Positions 48,846-60,574 of a DNA stretch of 64,000 bases are shown piece after piece (positions within the stretch are counted from its first letter, which is position 1; the number at the start of each line of letters is the position of its first letter). The notes under the pieces were generated by a model. The model made no database searches. It was not told the origin of the DNA and was given only the letters and a program-made list of their open reading frames with translations. The stretch lies in assembly GCA_034766995.1 (NCBI GenBank), contig CM068315.1:11785010-11849009 (forward strand). Reading direction: 5' to 3'. Origin of the DNA: Acanthacorydalis orientalis (taxonomy: Eukaryota; Arthropoda; Insecta; Megaloptera; Corydalidae). A program made the translations under genes and the position numbers.

Positions 48846-48877
<32 letters not shown>
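48846..48877. repeat. (TA)n abutting the left end of A4
   Basis: Pure TA up to GCACGTGG. Confidence 0.95.
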
Positions 48878-48879
<2 letters not shown>

Positions 48880-48881
<2 letters not shown>

Positions 48882-49729
48882 GTGGATCACTTGATAAGTA
48901 TAGTAAAAAAGCAAGTTATACACCGTTTTTTGTGAAAAATCGATTTTATTTCTCAACGTAGTCTCCAATGAGGACTATGCACTTGGTCCAGTGAGTCTGC
49001 GAAATACGAATTGACAGCAATGACATCTTCATTCGATGAGTATTTCTTCCCATCGAGTCAAATTTTCAAGTTTGAGAAGAGAGAGAAGTCGCACTGGGCC
49101 AAGTGCGGAGAATAGAGTGGATGAGGAATCAATTCGTATCCTAATTCGTGCAATTTTGCCATTCCGATAGTCGATTTGTGGAACGGCGCGTTGTCGTGGT
49201 GAAAGAGCACTATTTTGTGCGCCGATCTTGGCCGTTTTTCTTTCAGTGCTTCTTTCAAAACGGTCCAATAATGTTTCAAAATAGGCTTCTGTTATTGTTT
49301 TTCCCTTCGTTAAGTAGTAGATCAAGATGATTCCTTGAGAATCCCAAAAAACACTGGCCATCACCTTCTTAACCGACAAAACTGTTTTCGCCTTCTTCGG
49401 TGCCTTTTCGCCAGTTGTGATCCACTGTTTTGACTGTTGCTTCGACTCAAGTTATCCAATAGACACTTGAGTGTAAAATCCATCCATCGTGGATTCATGT
49501 TTCATCCACGATGACGAATCGATCCAAAAAGGCCTGCTCATTTTTTTCCATTTTGGCGGTAACTGTTACAATGCTCGCTTCAAACATCTGTAGAACGTGA
49601 GTAACCCGTCACTTCTGGCTGAAATTTCACCTATGCTAGTTTGAAAAGTGTCACCTAACAATTGTGATGTTACCAAATGGATGGTGGCGCTATATCATAG
49701 AAATTTACCAAACTTATCAAGCAACCCAC

Positions 49730-49732
<3 letters not shown>
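48880..49732 (-). mobile_element. Mariner relic A4 (DD34D, deletion derivative)
   Basis: Ends CACGTGGATCACTTGATAAG and CTTATCAAGCAACCCACGTG are inverted copies. Minus strand: SVKKVMASVFWDSQGIILIY then LTKGKTITEAYFETLLDRF (49379-49260), and in the adjacent frame KIVLFHHDNAPFHKSTIGMA (second D) through LIPHPLYSPHLAQCDFSLFS (third D), 34 residues apart, so DD34D. The N-terminal HTH half is missing. A stretch encoding a TWMDGFYTQVSIG-like sequence marks the first-D area. Both edges run into (TA)n. Confidence 0.87.

Positions 49733-49789
<57 letters not shown>
49733..49789. repeat. (TA)n abutting the right end of A4
   Basis: Starts directly after CCCACGTG. Confidence 0.95.
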
Positions 49790-49791
<2 letters not shown>

Positions 49792-49852
49792 CCTACAAAT
49801 ATGTTCAAATATTTACATGAATTTAATTTTTCCTAAATATTATACTTTATCA

Positions 49853-50175
49853 TTCACAACTCAGTTCTTTTTTTCACACTACAAAAATTTAGTTTTGATT
49901 GAAAATGTTCAATAAATCATTATTGATTATTTTTGATTGTTGCTTATGCGCATTTCTCTAACGATGGCTCTCATCTTCAGAGAGATAAGGTACAGAAAAT
50001 ATGAAATAAAATAGATTTTCTTTACCTTGGCGTTCTGAAGATGAGAGTATTGTCATCGAAATGCACATAAGCAACAATGAAAAACGATTAATAATGGTTT
50101 TTTGTACATTTTTGATCAAACAATTGTTTTGTGTTTTGAAATAAATTCAGTTGTGAAAGTGAATTTAACTACAGT
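49853..50175. repeat. Foldback repeat F4 (best preserved)
   Basis: The left arm (49853-49985) includes TGTTCAATAAATCATTATTG, ATTGTTGCTTATGCGCATTT and GCTCTCATCTTCAGA. The right arm (50030-50170) is its inverse: TCTGAAGATGAGAGTATTGT, CATCGAAATGCACATAAGCA and ACTGAATTT reversed. Arms of about 130 bases are separated by about 50 bases. It starts about 65 bases after the TA array that borders A4. Confidence 0.7.
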
Positions 50176-50426
50176 GTCAGAACTGTTGTTACATTTCGAA
50201 TAAATTAACCTGTCGACAGCGAGTTGCAAAATATATAATTGTATTTTTTTAAATTTCGATAAGAATATAATAATTTTATAACATATTTAAAAATATTCTA
50301 AATTCGAAAAGAGATCACTTTAAAATTATCTTAAGTCACTGAATGTAATTTTATTTTCAATGAAAATAGTGTCGTGAAACATCGGGGTGATGTTTATCTG
50401 AAGAAATTAATCAGAAAGAAACCATT

Positions 50427-50936
50427 CAATAATAGAAAAATATTGTTTTTTGAATTCAAACCTTATTTTTTTCAATGAAACTGTCATTTCATCGTATTCA
50501 TGTTAATATCATTTTAAAGTGCATTTTCGGTTTGTATTTTGGTAACATCAATTTTGGTTTTATTATTAATTTTGCTTCAAATTGGGCTATTGAATTAAAC
50601 ATAGAAAACAAGCAGATAAGAGTATTTTTTGTATGAGTTCAAAACGAGTGGTAAAACAGCAGAAATTGCTCGTGAAATAAACGATGCTTTTGGTGTAGGT
50701 ACTGTGGGTAGTTCAAAAAATTTCGTGCTGGGGATGAGAGTCCTGAAGATGAAGAAAATCTAGGGTATCCTTCTTCAGTTCATAACGACTAAATGAAGGT
50801 GTTAGTTGAACTAGAACCACGCAACAATTCTAGAGCTTGTACAAAAGTTAGACATTAGTCATGGGAAAATAAGAAGAGAGAAAAATGTATATAAATTTGA
50901 AGGTCATAAACCGCAATTAATTGTGTACCAACCTAA
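50427..50936 (+). mobile_element. Mariner-derived short element B6
   Basis: The right end is CCGCAATTAATTGTGTACCA then ACCTAA and TA. The left end is decayed but AATAGAAAAATATTGTTTTT aligns with the inner part of the B terminal repeat. The body matches B2/B3: YEFKTSGKTAEIAREINDAF-like codons near 50640, then SSVHND near 50780 and a shortened GLVQKLDISH-like piece. Start coordinate approximate. Confidence 0.75.
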
Positions 50937-51221
50937 TAATTTCATACATTTTTTATTCAATAAACTTTTTTAATTCAAATATAAAGTTCCAGTGAGATGA
51001 ACGACGAATCATTGATTATTTAATATCCATTTTTATTTATGGGACTTGATAGTCCGACTGCACATAAAATGTTAAAGAAACAAGCAAGTAAATAATATTA
51101 AAACATACATCCTTTGTACGTCTATAATATTTAAAACGCCATCGATAATAGATACAAATCTTGAATTATATTCGTTACATTCACATTTACGATTCGCACG
51201 TTTAACGATATAGATTCTTGT

Positions 51222-51242
51222 ACACACACACACACACACACA
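51222..51242. repeat. (CA)10
   Basis: Short CA microsatellite. Confidence 0.9.
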
Positions 51243-51474
51243 TTTGAAGAGATGCCTCACGTACATACGTGCACATCTCTTGCAATAAATACAATAGTAC
51301 GTATCGAAGCGATCTGTATATATTTACGGTCAATAATGTTACCGCTGTGGAAATCTCGAATAAAATAAATAATGGCGCCGCGCCACGTAACGGTAACGTT
51401 CAATAACAGAAGACGTAAAAACGCCCTCGAGATGCGGTGTTCTGTTAGGACGAGCATGTCGACGAGACTATCGA

Positions 51475-51548
<74 letters not shown>

Positions 51549-52140
51549 TATGTATGTATATAAAACGTATACGAGTGGAGCAATCGAGACGTTTATGTAC
51601 ATATGTATTTCCAGAACCGGAACGGATAACATTTAACATTCAACCTCTGTCGGTTTCGAATTAAAATCCAACCACAGACGGGTTAGATTGCTGCTTGGGA
51701 AAAAAATTAATGGAAAAATCATACGATTAAATCCAACCGTGTAATAGTAATTTCAGTGAGTGGTGGGAATGTGACTGGCACAAATGCTTATTTCAGTTAA
51801 TACAGATTAGTATTGACACAATATCTTGGGTATCGCGGCACTGTAAACGATTCGTTTGACGTGTAAATGTGCTATTTAAGCGACGAGTAAATTACCTCTT
51901 AGCGTGTAAATTGATTACTATCTGTAATAATAACAAGCGCATTAAGTGATTTCATGGTGAATTTGTGTACGTTTTTTCCCCCCTCCTATACATAAATAAT
52001 ATATTTGCGTTTCGGACGTCGAGATTGCGATATAAGTGATTTATTTTTCGGAAATTTATAAATCGGATTATATTAATCGTGTAGCTTTAATCGTGGCACA
52101 CATTAATTGGCCTTGGAGGGAACGGAAAACTGTTTTAACC
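51240..52140. other. Higher-complexity block, candidate enhancer
   Basis: Apart from the TA array at 51478, complex non-repetitive DNA. GGATTA (52065), TAATCG (52074) and TAATCG (52088) lie within 29 bases, followed by ACATTAATTGG. No coding frame. Confidence 0.4.
51478..51546. repeat. (TA)n array
   Basis: Pure TA inside the higher-complexity block 51240-52140. Confidence 0.95.
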
Positions 52141-52144
52141 GTAC

Positions 52145-52760
52145 ATATAACACTAAATATTGTACTTATTTTTTCTCTGTTAAAAAAAACTTGATGGTAT
52201 CACCAACTCGATACATAATTTTACATTATTCAAAATCGAATAAATTATATTCTAAATTTAATCAAGATTTGTTCTTTTGAAGGTTTGACTATATTTTAAA
52301 TCGAGAATATTTAATTGAACACATTTTTCAAAATGATTTGAGAATAATAACATACTGACTAACACGAAGAAGAGAAAAACTAATAAATAAAATTTAGTTA
52401 AAAATGAAAAACTACAGAGGTTAAGAATAAGAAAACGACGATCAATTTTAACTATAAAATGATGTATTTTGTTCGGACTTTTTATTTAAATTAAAGTTTT
52501 ATCATCATTATAGAACTGCTTGATTTTTCTAGTCATAAAAATGTTCCTCTGGTAAGTTAGGAATAACTTCCAGAACGTATTAAATATTATATAAAAAATA
52601 CATCTACATTTTAGTATATTATGAAGCAAATCTCACGAATATGAACAGATTTTCAGAATTAGTTACTATTTTAAAATTGTCTGTGAATAAAAATTAAATA
52701 ATAGCATTTAAAGAGCTTAAAGATTGTCAGTTGTATAATATTTTTTTTAGTGTCATTTAT
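52145..52760. other. AT-rich non-coding sequence
   Basis: Nothing recognised up to the left end of mariner E. Confidence 0.5.
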
Positions 52761-52761
52761 G

Positions 52762-53935
52762 TACGAGGATGATTTGAAAAGTTTACGGCCTAACGTATAA
52801 GTGGAGGTAATATTTTAATTATTTGTCAGATTACAAAGATATATCTATCGTATACATAACTTCAAAATCTATAATTAATGTATCAAGCAGTTTGTTGTTA
52901 ACATCAATTTAAATATTTTTTTTGTGCCGTTGTTGAAATGGATAAAATTGAACATCGTGCAGTGATAATTTTTTTTGGCAAAAAAAGACTTAATGGCAAC
53001 ATAAATTTTTAATGACATGAAAAATGTACTGATGATACACCTTCGTATACAATCGTAAAGAAGTGGGCAGCTGAATTTAAATGTGGGCGTGCAAGCTTAG
53101 AAGATAATTTGCGTAGCGGACTTCCGAAAACTGTAATGATAGAATAAATCATCCATAAAGTGCACGATATTGCCTTACAATCAGTGTCTGAAAGTGTCCA
53201 AAGTTGCTAAGGTTGTGGGTATCTCAGATGAACGCGTGTATCACATCCTAACTGAAGAGTTAGGTGTGAAAGTGCTATCGGCAAGATGGGTGCCGCGTTT
53301 GCTGACAATTGGTCTTAAACGCATTCGAGTGCAAATTTCCCAAAATTGTTTGGATCGATTTAAGAGGAATACGAATGACTTTATCCGGCAATATGTGAGC
53401 ACAGATAAGACTTGAATTTACCATTATACTGTAGATTCAAAACAACAAAGCAATGGAAGCATGGCGATTCTACTACCAAAAAAAACAAAATCAGTTTTAT
53501 CCGCTGGAAAAGTTATGGATTCAATTTTTTGGGATGCTAAAAGGATCCTGCTAATTGACTACTTTCCAAAGGGTCAATCGATAAGGGAGAGTATTATACT
53601 AAACTTTTGGATCAACATGATCAAATAATTTGTGAGAAAAGACAAAGTTTATCAAAGAAAAAAATCATTTCTCATCAGGACAATGCACGTCCCCATACAA
53701 GTGTTGTATCCCCGGCAAAACTCACTAAATTGAAATACGATTTGCTACCCCATCTAGTCTATTCTCCTGATTTGGCTTCTTCAGATTTCTATCTGTTTCC
53801 AAAACTTAAAAAAATCCTTGGTGGTAGGCGATTTTCGTCAGATGAAGAACTGGTATCAACAGTGAATTGCTGTTTTGAGGATCTCCAAGAAAAGGATTTC
53901 TAGGACGACATAAAAGCATAAGAGAATCGCTGCAT
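52762..53935 (+). mobile_element. Mauritiana-type mariner relic E, 3' truncated
   Basis: The left end TACGAGGATGATTTGAAAAG is a mauritiana-subfamily type terminus. A start-like ATG lies at 52938 (MDKIEHRAVI). Pieces in order: KKWAAEFKCGRASLEDN (53050), VAKVVGISDERVYHILTEEL and ARWVPRL (53185-53310), TDKT then a stop where W is expected (first D), SAGKVMDSIFWDAKRILLID (53495), HQDNARPHTSVV (second D) and YSPDLASSDFYLFPKLKKIL (third D), 34 residues apart. The transposase is nearly complete in length but broken by several stops and shifts. No right terminal repeat was found. Confidence 0.87.
53607..53903 (+). pseudogene. Mariner transposase, C-terminal open part
   Basis: A 98-codon frame holds the second and third catalytic aspartates (ISHQDNARPHTSVV and DLASSDFYLFPKLKKILGG), then RRFSSDEELVSTVN and FEDLQEKDF before a stop. 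It belongs to relic E and has no start of its own. A second open part of the same gene covers 53170-53415. Confidence 0.85.
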
Positions 53936-53939
53936 TAAA

Positions 53940-55045
53940 ATGTTTTTTTCGATGGAAAATTTAAATTTATTTATTTATTTACATATACTGGCAATTTAAT
54001 AGACAGAAAATTAGATTTTATATTATGAATAAAAACTAAAAAAATCTCAAATATCTCTATTACATCTCTGTATCCATGCATCTTTATCCAAGCATCTGTA
54101 TGTTATAACCTGAACATGTATGTTTGCGTGCATGTATGTGTGTGACAGTATACAAGTGGTTGGGATGGTCGACAGGGTGGTTCGTTCAACGTTCAACGAA
54201 TAGAAGTAGTAGTGAGCACAACGCCTTGAAGTCAATAACAGTGAAGTGCGGCAAAGTGGCTCGGTCAGCGAATTTCTACTTTGTCTACATTTTACCACTT
54301 CACATGAACATATATTTTCAACTCTGCGTTCTTATCGCGCAACTTGAGATGATTGTAAATATAATCAGGAATACGGTATATCAGTATTAAAAGCAGCTTA
54401 ATAATTGATAATTTTTTACAAGTTGTGTGTTCACGGATATTCATATTTTATGTGCATTAATGCACACACACGTGTGTATACATATATGAACGATCTATAA
54501 TAAACATCAATTTTCTATGATTTATAATTATTTTTTGAGCAGAGTAGAGAAAATGAAAAATGTATTTTTTCACATACTTGTATATTGCAATTTGATTACA
54601 ATTTATTAATAATTGAAAATATCAAATGTCCAATTCAACACGAGAAACCACTATAGAATTCCGTAGAGGGTGAAATAAAATTTCCACTTGGCATTAAACA
54701 TGTAGATCATCACTGAAGAACTAAGAATACAATATTGTTAGTTTTTTGATCGCAACTCATGGTTCTCCAGTTGTAATTTTGTGTATATTTTGAACATTGA
54801 TTAGATAATAACTTGGGAACTAGAGTGGAGACATTCAGGCGTGAGTAACTATCGTTTAACAAACTTTTCTATTGTAAGTACGTAAAAGTCGATATGTAAG
54901 GTTAATGAAAAAAAAATATATGTATCCTTGATAAAGTTCAGTATCTTTTTCTATATAACACACACAGAAGCTTCACTGGTTTGAACATATAAACCCAGAT
55001 TGGTAACAGATTAGTGAATATTTCTGTCGACTAAATAAGTACTTA
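53940..55045. other. AT-rich non-coding sequence
   Basis: A less AT-biased patch lies at 54120-54290; no gene or transposon recognised. Confidence 0.45.
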
Positions 55046-55049
55046 AGTA

Positions 55050-55570
55050 TTAGGTGTAAAAAATAATACTGTGCCTTTAAATTGAATCAGTCGTAACTCT
55101 GTTTTAAATTACATTATTTTCTCGTCGTTTTAGAATTTTGAAGTGCCAATCTTAACATTAAAAAAATGCTTTATATCTTCGTTAAGGAGTTGGCATAATC
55201 TCACAATACAGTAGTGAACACGATGGTATCCGAAAAGCAGCATATTAGTCATTGCATACTTTTCGTATTTCAGTTGCAAAAAATGCTGCCGAAGCCGTGG
55301 GAATGATTTGTTCAGCTTTGAGACAAGGTGTTGTGATGCATAAAACATGTAATAAATGTTAAAACAATGAAAGAGGTCTGAATATATATTATGAATTTAT
55401 CAACTCGAAGCCATTATCTTTTTTTCTACAAGGGATTAGTCAGTTTCCCAACAGATGGAAAAAAGTTATACAAAATAATGGAGGATATTTTGAAAATTGA
55501 AATCTATTCAGTTTTTCAGTAAACATTCAGTGTTTATAAAAAAAGTCACTGAATTAATTTGTACGCCTAA
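55050..55570 (+). mobile_element. Mariner-derived short element G2
   Basis: Ends TTAGGTGTAAAAAATAATAC and, reversed, TTAGGCGTACAAATTAATTC, with TA on both sides. Plus strand: KNAAEAVGMICSALRQGVVM then HKTCNK (about 55270-55360), the first HTH of a mariner transposase, followed after a deletion by FLQGISQFPNRWKKVIQNNG and GYFEN (55425-55500), the standard C-terminal tail. About 520 bases: an N-terminal HTH joined to the C-terminus with the catalytic core removed. Confidence 0.82.
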
Positions 55571-55574
55571 TAAT

Positions 55575-56300
55575 TTTTTTCTTCACTGTAGAAAACATTA
55601 ATTATCTTATTGTTCTTCGTCGTTTTGGTTCAATTAAGTATCTGTTCTCCATTACTAAATTCTATTCCAGTGATATCGGTATTCTAATGTTGGAAGCTCG
55701 CTGTTTAAATGTTCATAGTTGTAAAGATATATGTACCCCTTTACGTTTATCTGAAGATAGCATTTGTGCCGGAACTGATAGTAAAGAATAGAAACTTAGA
55801 TAATATAAAAAGACTAATATCGGAAAGACAACGTGTCAACGGGGCCACAGCGATAAAAACATAAATGTATTTATAAAACAATAATTTAAAATAATGAAAA
55901 GTACGACAATTCATTAAAAGTGGAGGTAGAAAATTATAAAAAAATCATGGTAAATATGCAGTTATGTACAGATGTAGTTGCAATAAATGCTTTATTGTAT
56001 AAAATGTTTAATGAATGCAATTATAAACATATTGGAAAAGAGGTTTGTTGAAAACGGAAAAACTGATTCTTCATTGAAATTCTTGCCAGTAAATATACAG
56101 AATTAAACAGAATTATTTATAAATAATATGTATTTTTACTGTAATAAAATTAATTAAATATCAATCAATAAAAGTTTATTTATTTATTGTTATTTGCATA
56201 CCAAAAATCTGACCTGAAATATATTTATAAGAAAGTAGAAAGTAAATATATACAAATGTATTTTTGTCGTTTGTGTACCTTTATATATACGTATTATTTA
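55575..56300. other. AT-rich non-coding sequence
   Basis: A complex patch at 55650-55850 holds no coding frame. Confidence 0.45.
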
Positions 56301-56301
56301 T

Positions 56302-56302
56302 A

Positions 56303-56351
<49 letters not shown>
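56302..56351. repeat. (TA)n array
   Basis: TA run with two T insertions at its left edge. Confidence 0.93.
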
Positions 56352-56357
<6 letters not shown>

Positions 56358-56849
56358 CAAAGGAAGTACTTATTACTTCATGTTGAATTTGATATTTTTA
56401 TATTTCCTTTCAAGACGTCATAATTTTCCAAGTGTTAATAAAAAATGTATGCGGAGAGATGAAAAATTTCCTATAAAATTACTGTTTTAAATTTAATTAT
56501 CGTCTTGGCGGATATTAGAAAAATGATATTGAAGTTTTTTATGTCCAAGAGATGGAAGTACTTTCACAAGTTTTCAGATTCAGAAAAAAAACTGTCGTTA
56601 AAAAAGTAAAGATGTTTTTAAAAAACAACTGTGTCAAATTGTTTCACGTACACGTAATTATAACCATAAAATTAATTTAGTAATTTTAAACAATTTGAAA
56701 TATAGTTAACTGTTTATTGATATTTCTATGGCAATGTTCTAGTAATTAATTGTTTTTCATTGAAACTTTCACAATTTTTAAATGTATTGTTTTTAGTGTC
56801 ATGTTCAATCGGTTCATAAAATATTTTTATTTCATATGTGCTTAGTGAG

Positions 56850-56850
<1 letters not shown>

Positions 56851-56919
<69 letters not shown>
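56851..56919. repeat. (TA)n array
   Basis: Pure TA run. Confidence 0.95.
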
Positions 56920-56920
<1 letters not shown>

Positions 56921-58881
56921 ATAATAACCAAATCACAATACAATTTTATTTAAAAAAAGTAATATTAGTCATATGATATATTTCAGAACTTAATGAAATT
57001 ATTGACTTAAAAGAAGTGAATTAAAATAATTAGTCCATTAAATATTGAATAAACTTTATAAAACATATTATTTCGTATGTGATTTTTAATTGAAAAATAT
57101 GAATTTTGTTTTATGAATGATTCTGAAGAGATGAGATTAACATAAATTAAAATATTTGATACTAATTTCGATTAGTCATTAAGAAATCGTCTTATCATTA
57201 AGCATTTATAAAAAAAAAACTGTAATTAATTTTGTTTTATTAAATTGACAGAAAAATAAATGATAATACACATGTAGAAAAGCATATAAGTATAATTTTA
57301 TTATATTTTAATCAAGAAATATATTTATTATAATTTCTTTGTATTTGTAGACGAAATGAACATAACTATTAGTTGATTCATCGTTCTAAGTAATGAAAAA
57401 TGCTGTTAATTCAGTCTTAAATTTTTTATGTTTAGAAATTGAACCCATTAATATTTGTCTTATTTTGTGTGAAAAAGTGTAATTTAGCTTTGTCGATGGT
57501 GCTTTAACTACGAGTATATATTTTACTACAATATAAATGTCTCGATAATACAGTCGAAATGCTTTTCTTAAATCGATCCAAAGAAAAAAAAAAGCTCGTG
57601 GTCTCTCACATATATATGTATATGTTAACATTCCATGTAAACTTTTCCACAAACTTAAGAATTATTGTCTATTGAATATCAGTTGACGAGGGTCGTTATC
57701 AAACTACCCCACTCGCACAGACAAGATGTCAGCGCCGATCGGTCAATAGTATGGGAACCACTGTGGAGGGAACCGTGATAGCTTTCTGCCATCAAACGCT
57801 GCGCTCCGGGTTTCCACAACTTTCGTAAGAACGGAATCGATGTAACATCGGGTGTCTTTTTATCCCGAGTGGGTGAAGACATTTAAGGCGACTTCGAGAT
57901 GCGAAAAGCACTAAACGCTACACTCAATCAGTGAACTCGACTTTTTATTAACTGTTTATACTTTTTGCCGTCTCGATAGACGTTATTTCTTTGCTATCTG
58001 ACATTCAAGAGCTTGTTTTATTTACCTCTCAAGAGTATTCTAACTTTATCTGCTGCCGCTGTTTTTTTTTCACTCTCGTGCTTTCTATGTTTCCTGTATT
58101 TCTCTCAAAGACAGATTTAATGGTGCTGTTTATTTTATTTTATTTTTTTTTTTTTGGAAAAAGTGCCATAAAAAGGTATTTATTTGAAGAAAGAGATACA
58201 TATATAAGTGTTTGCGAATTTCCTGTTTCTTTGATGCCGACTGAATTCTTTATGAATAGAACATGATGTTATTTGCACAATATATTTTCTTACATTTATT
58301 TTAATGTTTTTTTTTTTAAACAAAAACATATTTCTAGACATTTTTAAGTTTATTATTGACTTTATATCATATTTTACACGTTTTAAGAATGAATTGTTTC
58401 AATTATTCGTTATTAATAACGTTTGTTTTCTAATTCGCGTTACTTCATTTTACAATTTTTATAATATTAAAGTAGTGATACTTAAAATGTTTTTTAGTAG
58501 ATTAAATAATGTATGAAATTTGCGTATGAATATTTATTTTTCATTTTATTTTTTAATAAAAATTATAATTATATTTTACATGTACCACAAATGATATATT
58601 TCGTTCTATATAATTTCATCGTTTTTTTATAGCTATCTTTATATGACAATAAAAAGTTGAGTTTTTATCTTTTAAAATCGAAATAAATATTTTAAAGTGA
58701 AAGAACACATTAATTTTTCATAAATAAGTAAACTTTGATTGTAATATATTCTCTTAACCATACAACAACTCGGCTTTAACTGAGAAATAATTACTTATTT
58801 TGAAATGTGTGGATGAAATCTTTTTTAAAAGAATGAGATATTTTTTACTAGTAGTCAATATTTTTTTTAAATTATTGTTTT

Positions 58882-58890
<9 letters not shown>
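56920..58890. other. AT-rich non-coding sequence around the 57.7 kb island
   Basis: Apart from the island at 57660-57910, AT-rich DNA with T- and A-runs. The 91-codon frame 57991-58266 is F/L/T-rich and looks compositional. Confidence 0.45.
57660..57910. other. Higher-GC island, no gene seen
   Basis: Complex sequence, e.g. TGTCAGCGCCGATCGGTCAA at 57727. One 67-codon minus-strand frame without recognisable domain. Confidence 0.3.

Positions 58891-58932
<42 letters not shown>
58891..58932. repeat. (TA)n abutting the left end of D
   Basis: Pure TA up to AAGGGGTATT of element D. Confidence 0.95.
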
Positions 58933-58935
<3 letters not shown>

Positions 58936-60472
58936 GGGTATTATAAAGTGGTATTTGAGAGAATATTTGGTAATTTAATAAAGAAAAATTCCAACCGAGC
59001 AAAAATTAAATATAGTTTCATAGAAATTTGTGCACATGTTCTCGATAAATTTTCTTATTAGATTATTCTATGAATCCGCCTTTGGCTTCGATGGCTGGTT
59101 CAATACGGGACCGGAATCGTTGACATGCCTGCACTAAATAGGGGTTTATCTATTTCGGACATCACCTGGACAATGGCGGCCTTCAATGAATCTATAGTAT
59201 TGTGACGATGTCGATTAGTCTCCCTTTCAACAACGCTCCAAATATACTAGTCCATGATATTTAAATCTGGTGAATTTGGAGGCCGCAGTGTTTGGTGTTA
59301 CATGATCGTACAGATTGTCTGACATCCATTCGTGAGTTACCTGGGCTTTGTGAGAAGATCCTGAGTCTTGTTGAATCACGTACGGCCTTTCGTTATGTAC
59401 TCCATCTACCCAGGGCATAACGACTGTCTCCAGAACCTCAAGGTATCCAGAATCAGTAATTCTAAGACCCTGTGGGAAGATGACAGGTAGCATGGCATGA
59501 CCTTCGTTACTCACTATTCCTAAAACCATCACCATTGCTTGAAACTTAGTGTGCATCACTCTGGGGACATCAGAAGGATCTGCACATATCCATCTCTCAT
59601 TTTTTCCTGTTAGACTTTTGGTTCTAATCGTTTTTTTCTGATAGAGAAAAATCAAAGCATACCATGTTCGTGAGGGTTTCCAATCTTATTAAGTGTGAAT
59701 AATATTGATGTATGATCGATATAGTGTACAAAATCAATGGTAGTGTACAAAAACAATTGGCGAAGGCAATGGTTGTTATCATATATGATAAAGGATCTCG
59801 CCAACGCGATAGCGTACTCGACAATAAGTCAGTCCTTAACGTAGCAACAAGCAGACAACCCTGCCACTTGTTCGTGCCCTGTATTATTTATATGTATTAT
59901 TTTTAAATACTAAACCTTTAGTTCACTTGAAATTACGTCTCGTTATTTAAACTCCGATTCCCTGACATTAAGTAACCGCTTGGCACAGATCGAACAGTTT
60001 TTCTGTGTTTTTGCAGACTTAAATTGACCTCTCTTCAGTGCATACGACTTGTGTTTGATAACCTCGTGCATCAAAGATCAGATAGTCCGCTCCTATACCT
60101 CAAGTTCTTTGGCGATGGCCCTCATTAATTTTCCGGGATCATTATCGATAATGTTTTGAACTCATTGAATAAATGAAGGTGTCCTTACGTTTAGAATATT
60201 TTTTTTCTCTTTGAGACAGTTGAAACATACCTGCCAGACGTTTCCAATTCCATCTGAACTTTGTGTATAAAAGATATTTCAACATTTAGAAAGCTGACCA
60301 TTTCTAAATCGCTGTCTACTGTATATGTAGCAACAATGACTGCATGTCTTTTCATTTCTTGTGTTAGTCTTTTACCTACCACGGTTTATTTTTTGTTAAT
60401 AAAAACATTTTATTTGGTTTGACGAGAATTATAACCTAAAAAATAAGTGTCTTTAAATACCACTCGCACCCT
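58933..60472 (-). mobile_element. DD37D (maT-like) IS630-Tc1-mariner element D, near full length
   Basis: The right end reversed reads CAGGGTGCGAGTGGTATTT; the left end reads AGGGGTATTATAAAGTGGTATTT in two parts around a shared GTGGTATTT. TA borders both ends. Minus strand, 5' to 3': MVGKRLTQEMKRHAVIV (60380), a second HTH TPSFIQ...NIIDNDPGKLMRAI (60180-60100), the ENERWICADPSDVPRVM-like block, then VIQQDSGSSHKAQ (second D) and, after a one-base shift, WPPNSPDLNIMDYYIW (third D). There are 37 residues between these aspartates, hence DD37D rather than DD34D. About 1540 bases with stops and frameshifts. (TA)n arrays abut both sides. Confidence 0.8.
59227..59655 (-). pseudogene. DD37D transposase catalytic fragment of element D
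   Basis: A 142-codon frame contains NERWICADPSDVPRVMHTKF, QAMVMVLGIVSNEGHAMLPV, GYLEVLETVVMPWVDGVHNE and YVIQQDSGSSHKAQ, the middle of an IS630-Tc1-mariner catalytic domain. A single-base loss after TPNT (about 59295) breaks the frame before the third aspartate; the next frame continues PPNSPDLNIMD. The first catalytic region, upstream, is also frameshifted. Confidence 0.82.
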
Positions 60473-60473
60473 G

Positions 60474-60485
60474 TGTATATATGTG

Positions 60486-60537
<52 letters not shown>

Positions 60538-60543
60538 TATATG

Positions 60544-60574
<31 letters not shown>
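60474..60574. repeat. (TA)n then (GA)n after D
   Basis: TA begins at the right end of D with GTGTATGTA breaks and closes in eight GA units. Confidence 0.93.
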
